In this document: positions 13,777 through 21,465 of the stretch, piece by piece
How positions within the stretch are numbered: position 1 is the first letter of the stretch
Layout: every line of letters begins with the position of its first letter
NCBI RefSeq assembly: GCF_000559085.1
Contig: NZ_JALN02000006.1
Span: forward strand, 1 to 32,990
Reading direction: 5' to 3'
Source of the DNA: Mycolicibacterium aromaticivorans JS19b1 = JCM 16368
GTDB lineage: Bacteria; Actinomycetota; Actinomycetes; Mycobacteriales; Mycobacteriaceae
DNA length: 32,990 nucleotides
The notes under the pieces: model-generated
Told to the model about the DNA's origin: nothing
The model's input: the letters and a program-made list of their open reading frames with translations, nothing else
The model's database searches: none
Made by a program: the position numbers and the translations under genes

Positions 13777-14764
13777 GGGCTGGCCGTCGCCGCGCCCGGC
13801 CCGATGCCGAGCAGACCGCCGATGATCGCGATGCCGATCAACCCGCCCACGGCGATCTTTTCCCCGGCATCGGCCAGATCGTGGCCGATCTGCGGTAACA
13901 ACGCCGGTCCCGGAGCGGGTGTCGAGGTGACGGGAGGCGGGCTCGCCGGCAGCGGAACACCAGGCATGATCGTCGGAGGTTGGCTGGGGATCGGTGTGCC
14001 ATGCAGGGCGGGGTTTTGCAGCCACGGCGGTAACCCGGCCGGCGCGGGACCAACCGGACCCGGCAGCGGCGGTGCCAACGGCGGGTGATCGGCCAGCGGA
14101 GGCAACTGTGGAGGGCCGCTGATGAACGGCGCCGCCGGCGGCAGATGCACTTTGATGTCTTTGCCTCCAGGCGGGGACACCGTCACCGTTTCACCCCCGG
14201 ATTCACTGTCCGGGCGAAACGAAATGATCGTCCCGTCGTCGAGCTGTTCTCGAGGAAACGGCGCACTCGAGGGAGCATGTCCGGCCGAGTTCCCGCGCAG
14301 CCAGTCCCAGAACTCCTGAATCTCTTCCGGAGTGTCCAGCTGGCGGTTCGGCTTGTTCACCCCACGCTCCAACTGCCGCAACGCATCCTGGGCTTCCTTC
14401 CACGTGCGCGGCGACGGCCGGTCCTTCCACGGACGATCATCACCAGAATCCCCCGAATCATCTGCCGGAGCGTCTTTGAACGTGTGGTGGTCGACAGCTT
14501 GGATTGTTCCGTTGCGGGTGATCGACGGTGCGGGGCGAAGGGTGTCACCGGTGAGGGCGGTGGTGGTGGTGTGTGCGTGGTAGGTCAGGGCGTGGGTGGT
14601 GGCGTGGGCGTTGAGGGTGGCCAGGTGTTGGGTGGCGGCTTGGACTTCGGTGGCGTTGAGGCCGCCGCTGGCGTTGAACCGGGCGATCGCGGCGTTGAGG
14701 GTGGTGCGGGCGTGAGCGAATTCCTGCGGGCTGGGGGTGTTGTTCTTCGCCGTCTCGAAACCCT

Positions 14765-14768
14765 GCGC
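14765..14768. repeat. Target-site duplication (GCGC), partner at 16124-16127
   Basis: The four bases next to each end of the insertion are GCGC. Collapsing them to one copy restores the interrupted reading frame exactly, which shows that this is a true insertion with a 4-bp duplication. Confidence 0.85.
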
Positions 14769-14810
14769 TGAACCGCCCCGGGGAGTCCGGAGATTTTCTG
14801 ATTTGAGGAC

Positions 14811-15647
14811 TCAGCCGGCGGCTGGCCTCGCTTGTTGAGCGTAGTAGGCAGCCTCAATCTCGGCTGGCGGGACGTCGCCGCAGTACTCGTAGAGCCGGCG
14901 GTGGTTGAACCAGTCGACCCAGCGCGCGGTCGCCAACTCGACGTCCTCGACGGTGCGCCAGGGCTTGCCCAGTTTGATCACCTCGGTCTTGTACAGCCCA
15001 TTGATGGTCTCGGCGAGCGCGTTGTCATACGAGCTGCCGACCGCACCGACCGACGGTTGGATACCGGCTTCGGCGAGACGTTCCGTGAATCGGATCGACG
15101 TATACTGCGAGCCTCTATCCGTATGGTGGACAACATCTTTCAAATCGAGGACACCGTCTTGCTGACGCGTCCAGATGGCCTGCTCGATCGAGTCGAGCAC
15201 CATCGTGGTCGCCATCGTCGACGCCACCCGCCAGCCCAGGATCCGCCGAGCGTAGGCATCGGTGACAAACGCGACGTAGGCGAACCCCGACCAGGTCGAC
15301 ACATAGGTCAGATCGGCCACCCAGAGCCGATTCGGTGCGACCGGACCGAAGCGCCGACCGACCAGATCGGCCGGACGCACTGCGGCCGGATCAGCGATCG
15401 TGGTCGGTTTGGCCTTACCACGTACCGCACCGGACAGGCCGAGTTCAGCCATCAGCCGCTCCACCGTGCAGCGGGCAACCCCGATGCCCTCGCGATTCAG
15501 TGCTAGCCACACCTTGCGCGCCCCGTACACGCGATAGTTCGCGGCGTGAACACGATTGACGTGGGCTTTGAGCTCCTCGTCGCGAATCTCGCGACGACTG
15601 GGCTCACGCTCGAGATGCTCGTAGTACGTCGACGGGGCGATCTGCAC
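14811..15647 (-). CDS. IS3-family transposase OrfB (IS6110-like), DDE domain
   Basis: 278 aa from a GTG, the same length as IS6110 OrfB and, from memory, very similar along its length. The rve integrase core carries the DDE triad: Asp in WVADLTYV, Asp in HHTDRGSQYTS, Glu in NALAETINGLYK. The reading frame stays open upstream of the GTG to the orfA overlap, so the active transposase is expected to be an OrfAB fusion made by -1 frameshifting. It catalyses strand cutting and joining of the element's ends. Confidence 0.93.
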   Translation of the reverse strand: MQIAPSTYYEHLEREPSRREIRDEELKAHVNRVHAANYRVYGARKVWLALNREGIGVARCTVERLMAELGLSGAVRGKAKPTTIADPAAVRPADLVGRRFGPVAPNRLWVADLTYVSTWSGFAYVAFVTDAYARRILGWRVASTMATTMVLDSIEQAIWTRQQDGVLDLKDVVHHTDRGSQYTSIRFTERLAEAGIQPSVGAVGSSYDNALAETINGLYKTEVIKLGKPWRTVEDVELATARWVDWFNHRRLYEYCGDVPPAEIEAAYYAQQARPAAG

Positions 15648-15745
15648 ACCGAGCCGGACGAGCTCATCACAGATCGACTGGACACCCCACCGCAGACCAT
15701 CAGGGCCCTCCCGGCGGCCCTGATGCTCAGCGATGAATCGACAGA

Positions 15746-16072
15746 CTAGTGGTGTGGCCGGTCCAGCTCGGCCGCGAAGAAAGCCGACGCCGTCTTCAAG
15801 ATCGCGTTGGCCCGCTTGAGCTCGGCGTTCTCCCGGCGCAGCTTCTTAAGCTCGGCGGACTCCTCGGTCGTAGTTCCCGCCCGGGCGCCGGCATCGACCT
15901 GGGCCTGGCGCACCCACTTGCGCACCGTCTCAGCCGTACCGATCCCTAGTAGCCGGGCGACTTCGCCCATCGCCGCCCACTCCGACTCGTGCTGATCGCT
16001 GATCTCAGCGACCATGCGCACCGCCCGCTCACGAAGCTCCGGCGGATACCGCCTCGACGAACCACCTGACAT
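15746..16072 (-). CDS. IS3-family transposase OrfA (IS6110-like), HTH and leucine zipper
   Basis: 108 aa, the same length as IS6110 OrfA. It begins MSGGSSRRYPPELRERAVRM, has a helix-turn-helix (about 33-52, GEVARLLGIGTAETVRKWVR) and a leucine-zipper helix (71-95, ELKKLRRENAELKRANAIL). It binds the ends and supplies the N-terminus of the OrfAB fusion. The slip site region (about 15790-15800) reads ATCTTGAAG on the coding strand, where IS6110 is remembered to have ATTTTAAAG, so frameshifting may be less efficient. Confidence 0.93.
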   Translation of the reverse strand: MSGGSSRRYPPELRERAVRMVAEISDQHESEWAAMGEVARLLGIGTAETVRKWVRQAQVDAGARAGTTTEESAELKKLRRENAELKRANAILKTASAFFAAELDRPHH

Positions 16073-16763
16073 GACCCCATCCTTCCCAACAAATGGAGTC
16101 TCCGGACATGCCGGGGCGGTTCAGCGCCACGGTGCGGCAGCGGACGGCCAACGTGGCGGCATGCTCGCCGGCCTGGGCCAGCCAGCGAGCGTGGCGCGCG
16201 ACGTTGGCGCCGGCCTGTTGGCGGCCGCCGTCGTCCCAACTGGAGTCGATCAACTGGCCGGTACGCGACAGGTGCTCGCTAAGTCCCCGCAGGTGGGTTG
16301 CGGTGGTGTCGAGGTGTTCGGCGAGTGCGTGCAAGCTGTGGCTGCCGGGGCCGCCGTAGAGGGCACGGGAGTGCGCTTCCCCGGGCAGCGGAGCCAGGGC
16401 GGCGGGCATCGTCGGGATCGCGGGCACAACCGGCTCCGGAACGCTCGGCAGGGGCGGAGGCGCACTAACGGTGTGGGGTGTAGTCAACGTGGCGATGCCG
16501 CTGGCGTTGGCGTCGTCCTGGGCGGCCAACGTGGTAGCGGTCGCGGTCACCGCGACTGCGCCGACTTCGCGCAGTGCCGAGCTGTGGGTGAGCAGAGTCG
16601 CCAACGCCGTTGAGGCGGCGTTGATCTGAGCGACCGCCGACATTGACGTCGCATCCAACCCGGGCGGCTCAGCCGCCGCGACGGGATGGGTGCCGGTGCT
16701 GGCCGACAGCCGCGTCGCCGCCGCCCGTAACCCCGTCTCATCGACCGTGATCGCCATCGGCAC

Positions 16764-17225
16764 TCACCCCCCTACCGCTAGGCCGGAAGTCACCACACAC
16801 CCAGACCATCAGTATGAGCGAGGGGTGGACGCGACCCCTGCTCCCGCATCTCGATGCAGGGCGATACGCGCGAGAACCCCGGCTCTGGTCGCGACACCCT
16901 CAACCATCACCACCATGCTGCTGTCCCGGACAGTGTCTACCCGCTGGGTCGCAACGGCTACGCAACCCTTGCCGCCTCCAGATAGGCGATGTGTGAGCGC
17001 GGAAGGTTGCGACCTCACCGTGATAGTTAGCCCGACTAGGAACGTTCGACTTCAGGCCCGTCGACGCGATATTAGTTAGATCAGCTACTCGTACTGCGGT
17101 GGCCGTGAAAGCGACCCGCACAGCACGGCCCGCCATGTGCGTTCGTGCGTATTTCACCTTCACGCCTCAGCCCACTTGTGTGGTTCCTAGCCTTGCCCCC
17201 TTTCCTCGTCTTGCCTCCTGGTTCA
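16764..17225. other. Gene-free region between the interrupted operon and oriT
   Basis: About 460 bases with no gene I can support; short frames on both strands lack ribosome-binding sites and have Arg/Pro-rich shadow composition. It must hold the minus-strand promoter for the interrupted operon and possibly the start of the transfer origin. No repeat or strong hairpin seen before 17226. Confidence 0.45.
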
Positions 17226-17383
17226 CAGCAGCTTCGCTGCTGTCTCTAGCAGCCTTCGGCTGCTCCTTCCATCCTCACGTGCCAGCCCATCGTTAGCTAC
17301 CCAGGTTGATACCTCTCAAACGTCATGGCACATTTGCACATTTTGTGCAAGCATAGTTTCAGCACACCTTCGGTGTGGCTGAA
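17226..17383 (+). promoter_or_regulatory. Putative oriT: cluster of four hairpins upstream of the relaxase
   Basis: CAGCAGC-TTC-GCTGCTG (17226-17242), AGCAGCC-TTC-GGCTGCT (17248-17264), TTGCACA-TTT-TGTGCAA (17334-17350) and an 11-bp stem with one bulge (17358-17383). Such inverted repeats directly before a MobF relaxase gene are the usual setting of its nick site. The AT-rich hairpin at 17334-17350 is the best guess for the relaxase-binding stem. The last hairpin could also govern relaxase translation. Confidence 0.6.
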
Positions 17384-17428
17384 CCCAGGTCCCGGCTGGG
17401 GCCGGGACCTGCGATCTGGGCGGTGGCG

Positions 17429-20284
17429 ATGCTGACGATTGCACCGCTGAAGCTGTGGTCGATCGAGTACTACAACCGCACGGCGCGCCAGGCCGGGCAG
17501 GCGGCCAAAGACGCCGCGGCGGCCAACGGCGGGTTGGGTGAGTACTACTGCGAACATGACACCCGGGCGCCGGTGTGGATGGTGGCCGGGGACGCGCACA
17601 CCGCGGCCGAATTGGTGGGTTTGACCGATGAGCAGCGCGCCGGTGGGCTGGCCGATTTGGATGTCGTGGCGCGCTGGATGGACGCGGGAATCGCGCCCAA
17701 CGGGGCGCGCGGCCGGCGCTTCGCCGAGGGCGACAACCACGGGTTCGACTTGACGTTCTGCGCGCCCAAGAGTGTCAGTTTGTTGCGGGCTTTCGGCGAT
17801 GACGTGGTGGCTAAAGCGGTCCTGGACGCGCACAACGCCGGGGTGAAAGAGGCCCTCGAATACATCCATCAGCACGCCGGGTACACCCGCGTGCACAACA
17901 ACGTCACCGGCAAGAAAGACCTCCAACGGCTACCCGGTCTGGTGGCCGCGGCCTACCAACACGAGACGTCACGTGCGGGTGATCCGCACCTGCATACCCA
18001 CGTCAACGTGCCCAACAAGCAAGCCCGTTTTGACGGCAAACTCGCCTCCCTCGACAGCGATTCGCTGTGGCATGAAGCCAAGCCCGGCGGAATCATTTAT
18101 CAGGCCACGACGCGGCGGGTCCTGACGCAATCGATCGGCGCGGAATGGGGGCCGACCGACCCGCACACCGGGATGGCCGAGCTGATCGGCGTCGACCCCG
18201 AGAAGATCAAGGCGTACTCCCGGCGTAGCACCCAGTTGCGGGACTGGGCCGACAACAAACTCGAACTTATTGATGGGCAACCCACCCAGGGGCAGCTGGC
18301 GGTCGCGCAGAAAGCGACCCGGCCGGCCAAACCCGAAGGGCTGTCCTGGGCGCAACTGCAGCAGGAGTGGCGCCATGATCCGCGCGGGTTTTGGTTCGAC
18401 GTCGAGGCCAATCGGGCTGCCCGCAAGCAGCGCCAGGCAGCCCCGGCGACCTTCGATCGGCAGCGCATCGTCGAGATCGCCGCCAGTATCGACAAGCCTG
18501 TGTTCACCCGCGCCGATCTGGTGGAAATCATCGGTGCGCAACTGCCGATCGAGGTCGACGGCGACGACCGCTCCCCGCGCGAACAGATCGAAGCAGCTGT
18601 CGACGAGATCGCCATCCGAGTCACCGACACGCGTCAAGCCCATCACCGCGAAGGGCACGTCCGCTACACCATCGACCTGGTGCTTGCCGAGGAGTGGGAC
18701 ATCCTCAACAAGGTCGACGCCCGCGATGAACGCGCCGTCATCCGCGTCACCGACGCCGACGCCGACGGACTGTCGGCCGATCAACGACGCGCCATCACCA
18801 ACATCGCCGCATCACCGTGGCTGGTGCAGCCCTTGGCCGCACCAGCCGGCGCCGGCAAGACCCATTCGCTCAAAGCGTTGCACGCAGCAGCCAACCGGGG
18901 CGGGCGCACCGTCATCGTGTTGGCACCCCAAGGCCGAGCCGTCGACATCGCGAAAGAGGAATGCGCCGGCGACGAGGCCTACACCGTCGACACCGCGTTG
19001 CTCAAGCTCCGCAACGGGCGGATGACGCTGGATCACCGCACCATCGTGGTGGTCGACGAGGCCGGTCTCTTCGGCAACAACCAGCTGCGCGAACTGCTGA
19101 CCTACTCCACCCCTGCCGGCGCGAAAACTCTGCTCGTCGGCGACGCTCATCAGCTGTCCCCGGTGCGTAAACGCGGCGGCATGTTCGAACAACTCTGCGA
19201 CGATCTGCCCTGGTCGCAACGCCTTTCCGAGGTCTGGCGGATGCGCGACCCCGACGAACGGACCGCCTCGCTGGCACTGGCCAGCGGCGGCCCGAACCCG
19301 CTGCGTCGCGCCATCAACTGGTATCGCGACCACGACCGGCTGCGCAGCGGCGATGAAGTCACCATGGCCGCCGACGCCCTGGCCGACTACCGCGCCGACG
19401 TCGCCGCCGGCAAAGACGCACTGCTGATCCCCGATCGGTGGGAGCTGTGCGACGCGTTGAACAAACAAATCCACCACGATCGCGTCGCACCGGATGCCCC
19501 GACCGTCACCGGGGCCCGTGGCCACCGCATCGGCGTCGGGGACATCGTGGTCACCCGCAACAACACCACCGACATCACCGTCTGGGCCGCCGCTGATGAC
19601 CGCGGGCAGGTCGACACCACCACCCGCGCCTCCCAAGTCCGCAACGGGCAACGCTGGCTCGTCGAGGCCGTCGACACCCGCGACCAACAACCGCGCATCC
19701 AGGCCCGACGCCTCAGCGACAACGCGATTGCCGTGCTAGGCGCCGATTACCTGCGCCAGTACGTCCACCACGGCTACGCCGTGACCCTGCAATCGGCCCA
19801 AGGTGACACCGCCGACACCTCCTACCCCATCGTCAGTAACCGCACCGACCGCAACACCCTCTACATGGGCATGACCCGCGGCCGCGAGATGAACCGCGTC
19901 TTCATCTACGACAAGATCGCCGGGGAAGGCGACCACGAACACGCCAACCCAGTCCCCGGCGTCCACCAGGCCCGCCGCGGCGACCCCCAAGAAGCCGCCG
20001 CCCTCGTCCGGGCCATCACCGGCCGCGACAACCGGCCCCAAACCGTGCACCAAGTCGCCGCCGACACCGACCGTGACCAACTCCCCGAGCGGGTCGCCCG
20101 CTTCACCGATAAACGGGATCGCGACATCGCATCCCGCCGCGCCGCCTACCGCACCTGGGCCGACCAGCAAGCCAGCGAGCGGGCCCAGCAGAACCGCTGG
20201 CTCCACGACTACCTCGACCGCACCCGCGCCCAGGCGCACACCCGCGAACGCGGGAGCGACACCGGCTACGACATCGGACTGTAG
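17429..20284 (+). CDS. MobF-type relaxase/helicase (TrwC/TraA family)
   Basis: 951 aa from the ATG at 17429, where the MobF-type N-terminus MLTIAPLKLW begins; a GTG at 17375 would add 18 residues. Relaxase domain: tyrosine pairs at 14-15 and 39-40 as candidate nicking residues, GFDLTFCAPKSVSLL, and the metal-binding three-His motif DPHLHTHV (about 184-191). RecD-like helicase: Walker A APAGAGKT near 470, Walker B VVVDEAG near 540, GDAHQLSPV, and the late motif LYMGMTRGRE. It nicks oriT, stays bound to the 5' end and unwinds the plasmid for transfer. The tail is charged and helical. No coupling protein or type IV secretion gene is present, so the plasmid is mobilizable rather than self-transmissible. 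Confidence 0.92.
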   Translation: MLTIAPLKLWSIEYYNRTARQAGQAAKDAAAANGGLGEYYCEHDTRAPVWMVAGDAHTAAELVGLTDEQRAGGLADLDVVARWMDAGIAPNGARGRRFAEGDNHGFDLTFCAPKSVSLLRAFGDDVVAKAVLDAHNAGVKEALEYIHQHAGYTRVHNNVTGKKDLQRLPGLVAAAYQHETSRAGDPHLHTHVNVPNKQARFDGKLASLDSDSLWHEAKPGGIIYQATTRRVLTQSIGAEWGPTDPHTGMAELIGVDPEKIKAYSRRSTQLRDWADNKLELIDGQPTQGQLAVAQKATRPAKPEGLSWAQLQQEWRHDPRGFWFDVEANRAARKQRQAAPATFDRQRIVEIAASIDKPVFTRADLVEIIGAQLPIEVDGDDRSPREQIEAAVDEIAIRVTDTRQAHHREGHVRYTIDLVLAEEWDILNKVDARDERAVIRVTDADADGLSADQRRAITNIAASPWLVQPLAAPAGAGKTHSLKALHAAANRGGRTVIVLAPQGRAVDIAKEECAGDEAYTVDTALLKLRNGRMTLDHRTIVVVDEAGLFGNNQLRELLTYSTPAGAKTLLVGDAHQLSPVRKRGGMFEQLCDDLPWSQRLSEVWRMRDPDERTASLALASGGPNPLRRAINWYRDHDRLRSGDEVTMAADALADYRADVAAGKDALLIPDRWELCDALNKQIHHDRVAPDAPTVTGARGHRIGVGDIVVTRNNTTDITVWAAADDRGQVDTTTRASQVRNGQRWLVEAVDTRDQQPRIQARRLSDNAIAVLGADYLRQYVHHGYAVTLQSAQGDTADTSYPIVSNRTDRNTLYMGMTRGREMNRVFIYDKIAGEGDHEHANPVPGVHQARRGDPQEAAALVRAITGRDNRPQTVHQVAADTDRDQLPERVARFTDKRDRDIASRRAAYRTWADQQASERAQQNRWLHDYLDRTRAQAHTRERGSDTGYDIGL

Positions 20285-20305
20285 AGCCGCCGCACGCGGC
20301 GGCTC
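20284..20305 (+). terminator. Terminator hairpin after the relaxase gene
   Basis: GAGCCGCCG (20284-20292), loop CACG, CGGCGGCTC (20297-20305): a 9-bp GC stem touching the relaxase stop codon. The remaining 230 bases up to the convergent 308-aa gene hold only poorly supported short frames. Confidence 0.75.
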
Positions 20306-20538
20306 ACACCGGTCGGTGGTGGTGTGCCCTTCCTCGGCCTCGATTATGGAGACGTGGTGGCCGTGTCCGTCAAGGCCGCGTGCCCGCGCCGCTGCGCGGT
20401 CGACCAAGGGCGAGTCTTGATATCCACCACCACCACGCACCAACGCGGCCCATACGAGGAAGGACCAAAACTGAAGCCCACACAGGAAGTTTCATCGGCG
20501 GGCCCGCTCCCCGGCAAGCCACCCCACGCCACGAGCTT

Positions 20539-21465
20539 CTAAGAGGCGAGCCAGTTTTTGGGCAGCCGGTACAGGACAGTGTCCGGGGACAACCGATCCA
20601 GCTGGGCGAGGGCTGCCTCCTTCATACCGGCCATCCGCCACCGCTGTACGCGCCGAATGTGGTTGTCCCGCCAGTCGATTGACACCCCACCAGACGCCAG
20701 ACCGATCTCATAGGACAGTTCGATACCGTCGAGCTCGGTGAGCAGCTGGTGTGCACGCAGGCTCTGGCTCCACGTTCCGTCATAGCCCGCAAGGGTGTCC
20801 GGCCACGGCCCTTCGTGTCGATCCAGAACCGCATCCCAGTCCGCCTGATCACCCACCCGCCAGGCATGGACCAAGTCGAATCCGGCCCACCGCGACACCG
20901 ACGCCGGATCAACCCGTTCCCGAGTCGATTTCACTGCCAGTAAGAGGACATGCCATCGGTCGAGCGGTACTCGCCACAACTGAAAAGCCATGTTGGTCAA
21001 CGGCGAATCCGTGAAATGAGCGGCCACATACTCTGCGAAATCCCTCGGCTCCCACACATCTGGGCTTTGGTCAGAGATTTTCTGCCACACCCAAACACTT
21101 TGGCCCGGTCGGCCGTCAGCTACAGCCGCCAACGCCGACGCCAACCCCTGCTTCCGCCAATCCGGGCCCAACCGGCCTTCCCGCGCTTCGGTCAACGCGA
21201 ATTCCAGCTGTATCAGCCGCATCAACTCATCGTGTAATCCGGCTTTACCCGCGCTGCGCTCGCGGCGATACCGAATACCGTCAGGACTGCCCGCAGCAGC
21301 ACCATCCCACGGATGGGTGTACCAAGGCAGATCCGGCAGCGCAGGTCCAGCGGGTCGCGATGGTCGGGAAGGCGTATCCAGAGCGGTAACCAGTGACGCC
21401 AATGCGGCCAAAGGCCCCTCGGGGCCAAACAATCCGGCTGCCCGGCTCTCCCTCTCGTCGCTCAT
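20539..21465 (-). CDS. Conserved hypothetical protein (308 aa), third gene of the 200-850-308 operon
   Basis: The ATG at 21465 overlaps the TGA of the 850-aa gene (ATGA), which fixes this start over the longer frame. The first 60 residues are Pro/Ala-rich and probably disordered. The rest is a Trp-rich helical fold (WVWQKISDQSPDVWEPRDFAEYVAAHF, FQLWRVPLDRWHVLLLAV). No signal peptide. By size and order after the large protein it resembles the Rv2083-type partner of Rv2082 in M. tuberculosis (from memory). Function unknown. Confidence 0.7.
   Translation of the reverse strand: MSDERESRAAGLFGPEGPLAALASLVTALDTPSRPSRPAGPALPDLPWYTHPWDGAAAGSPDGIRYRRERSAGKAGLHDELMRLIQLEFALTEAREGRLGPDWRKQGLASALAAVADGRPGQSVWVWQKISDQSPDVWEPRDFAEYVAAHFTDSPLTNMAFQLWRVPLDRWHVLLLAVKSTRERVDPASVSRWAGFDLVHAWRVGDQADWDAVLDRHEGPWPDTLAGYDGTWSQSLRAHQLLTELDGIELSYEIGLASGGVSIDWRDNHIRRVQRWRMAGMKEAALAQLDRLSPDTVLYRLPKNWLAS

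Larger units (their letters stand above)
14769..16123 (-). mobile_element. IS6110-like insertion sequence (IS3 family), 1355 bp
   Basis: Length 1355 bp, the same as IS6110. The left end (read on the minus strand from 16123) begins TGAACCGCCCCGGCATGTCC. The right end (from 14769, plus strand) begins TGAACCGCCCCGGGGAGTCC. Both are the IS6110-type 28-bp imperfect repeat as I remember it. It is flanked by the 4-bp target repeat GCGC (14765-14768 and 16124-16127), as for IS3-family elements. It carries orfA and orfB in -1 phase. The element is complete and both ends pair, so it is probably active or recent. Confidence 0.93.
13773..16757 (-). pseudogene. Ala/Pro-rich helical protein gene (541 aa before disruption), split by the IS6110-like element
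   Basis: Removing the IS (14769-16123) and one GCGC target copy joins the two parts into one open frame of 542 codons (ATG at 16757, GGTGAG upstream). The joint reads CRTVAQGFETAKNN. The N-terminal 110 residues are Ala/Thr-rich helix with PE/PPE-like character, then a Pro/Val linker (PPLPSVPEPVVPAIP), a second helical block with WDDGG (about 140-300), a charged stretch, a long Pro-rich region, and a hydrophobic C-terminus (GGLIGIAIIGGLLGIG). It looks like a secreted or surface protein linked to type VII secretion; that is inference. Today the first part ends inside the IS after about 242 residues. Confidence 0.75.

Noticed and set aside
18812..19690. Long minus-strand frame opposite the relaxase helicase domain
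   Set aside because: Antisense of a strongly conserved coding region; typical high-GC shadow.
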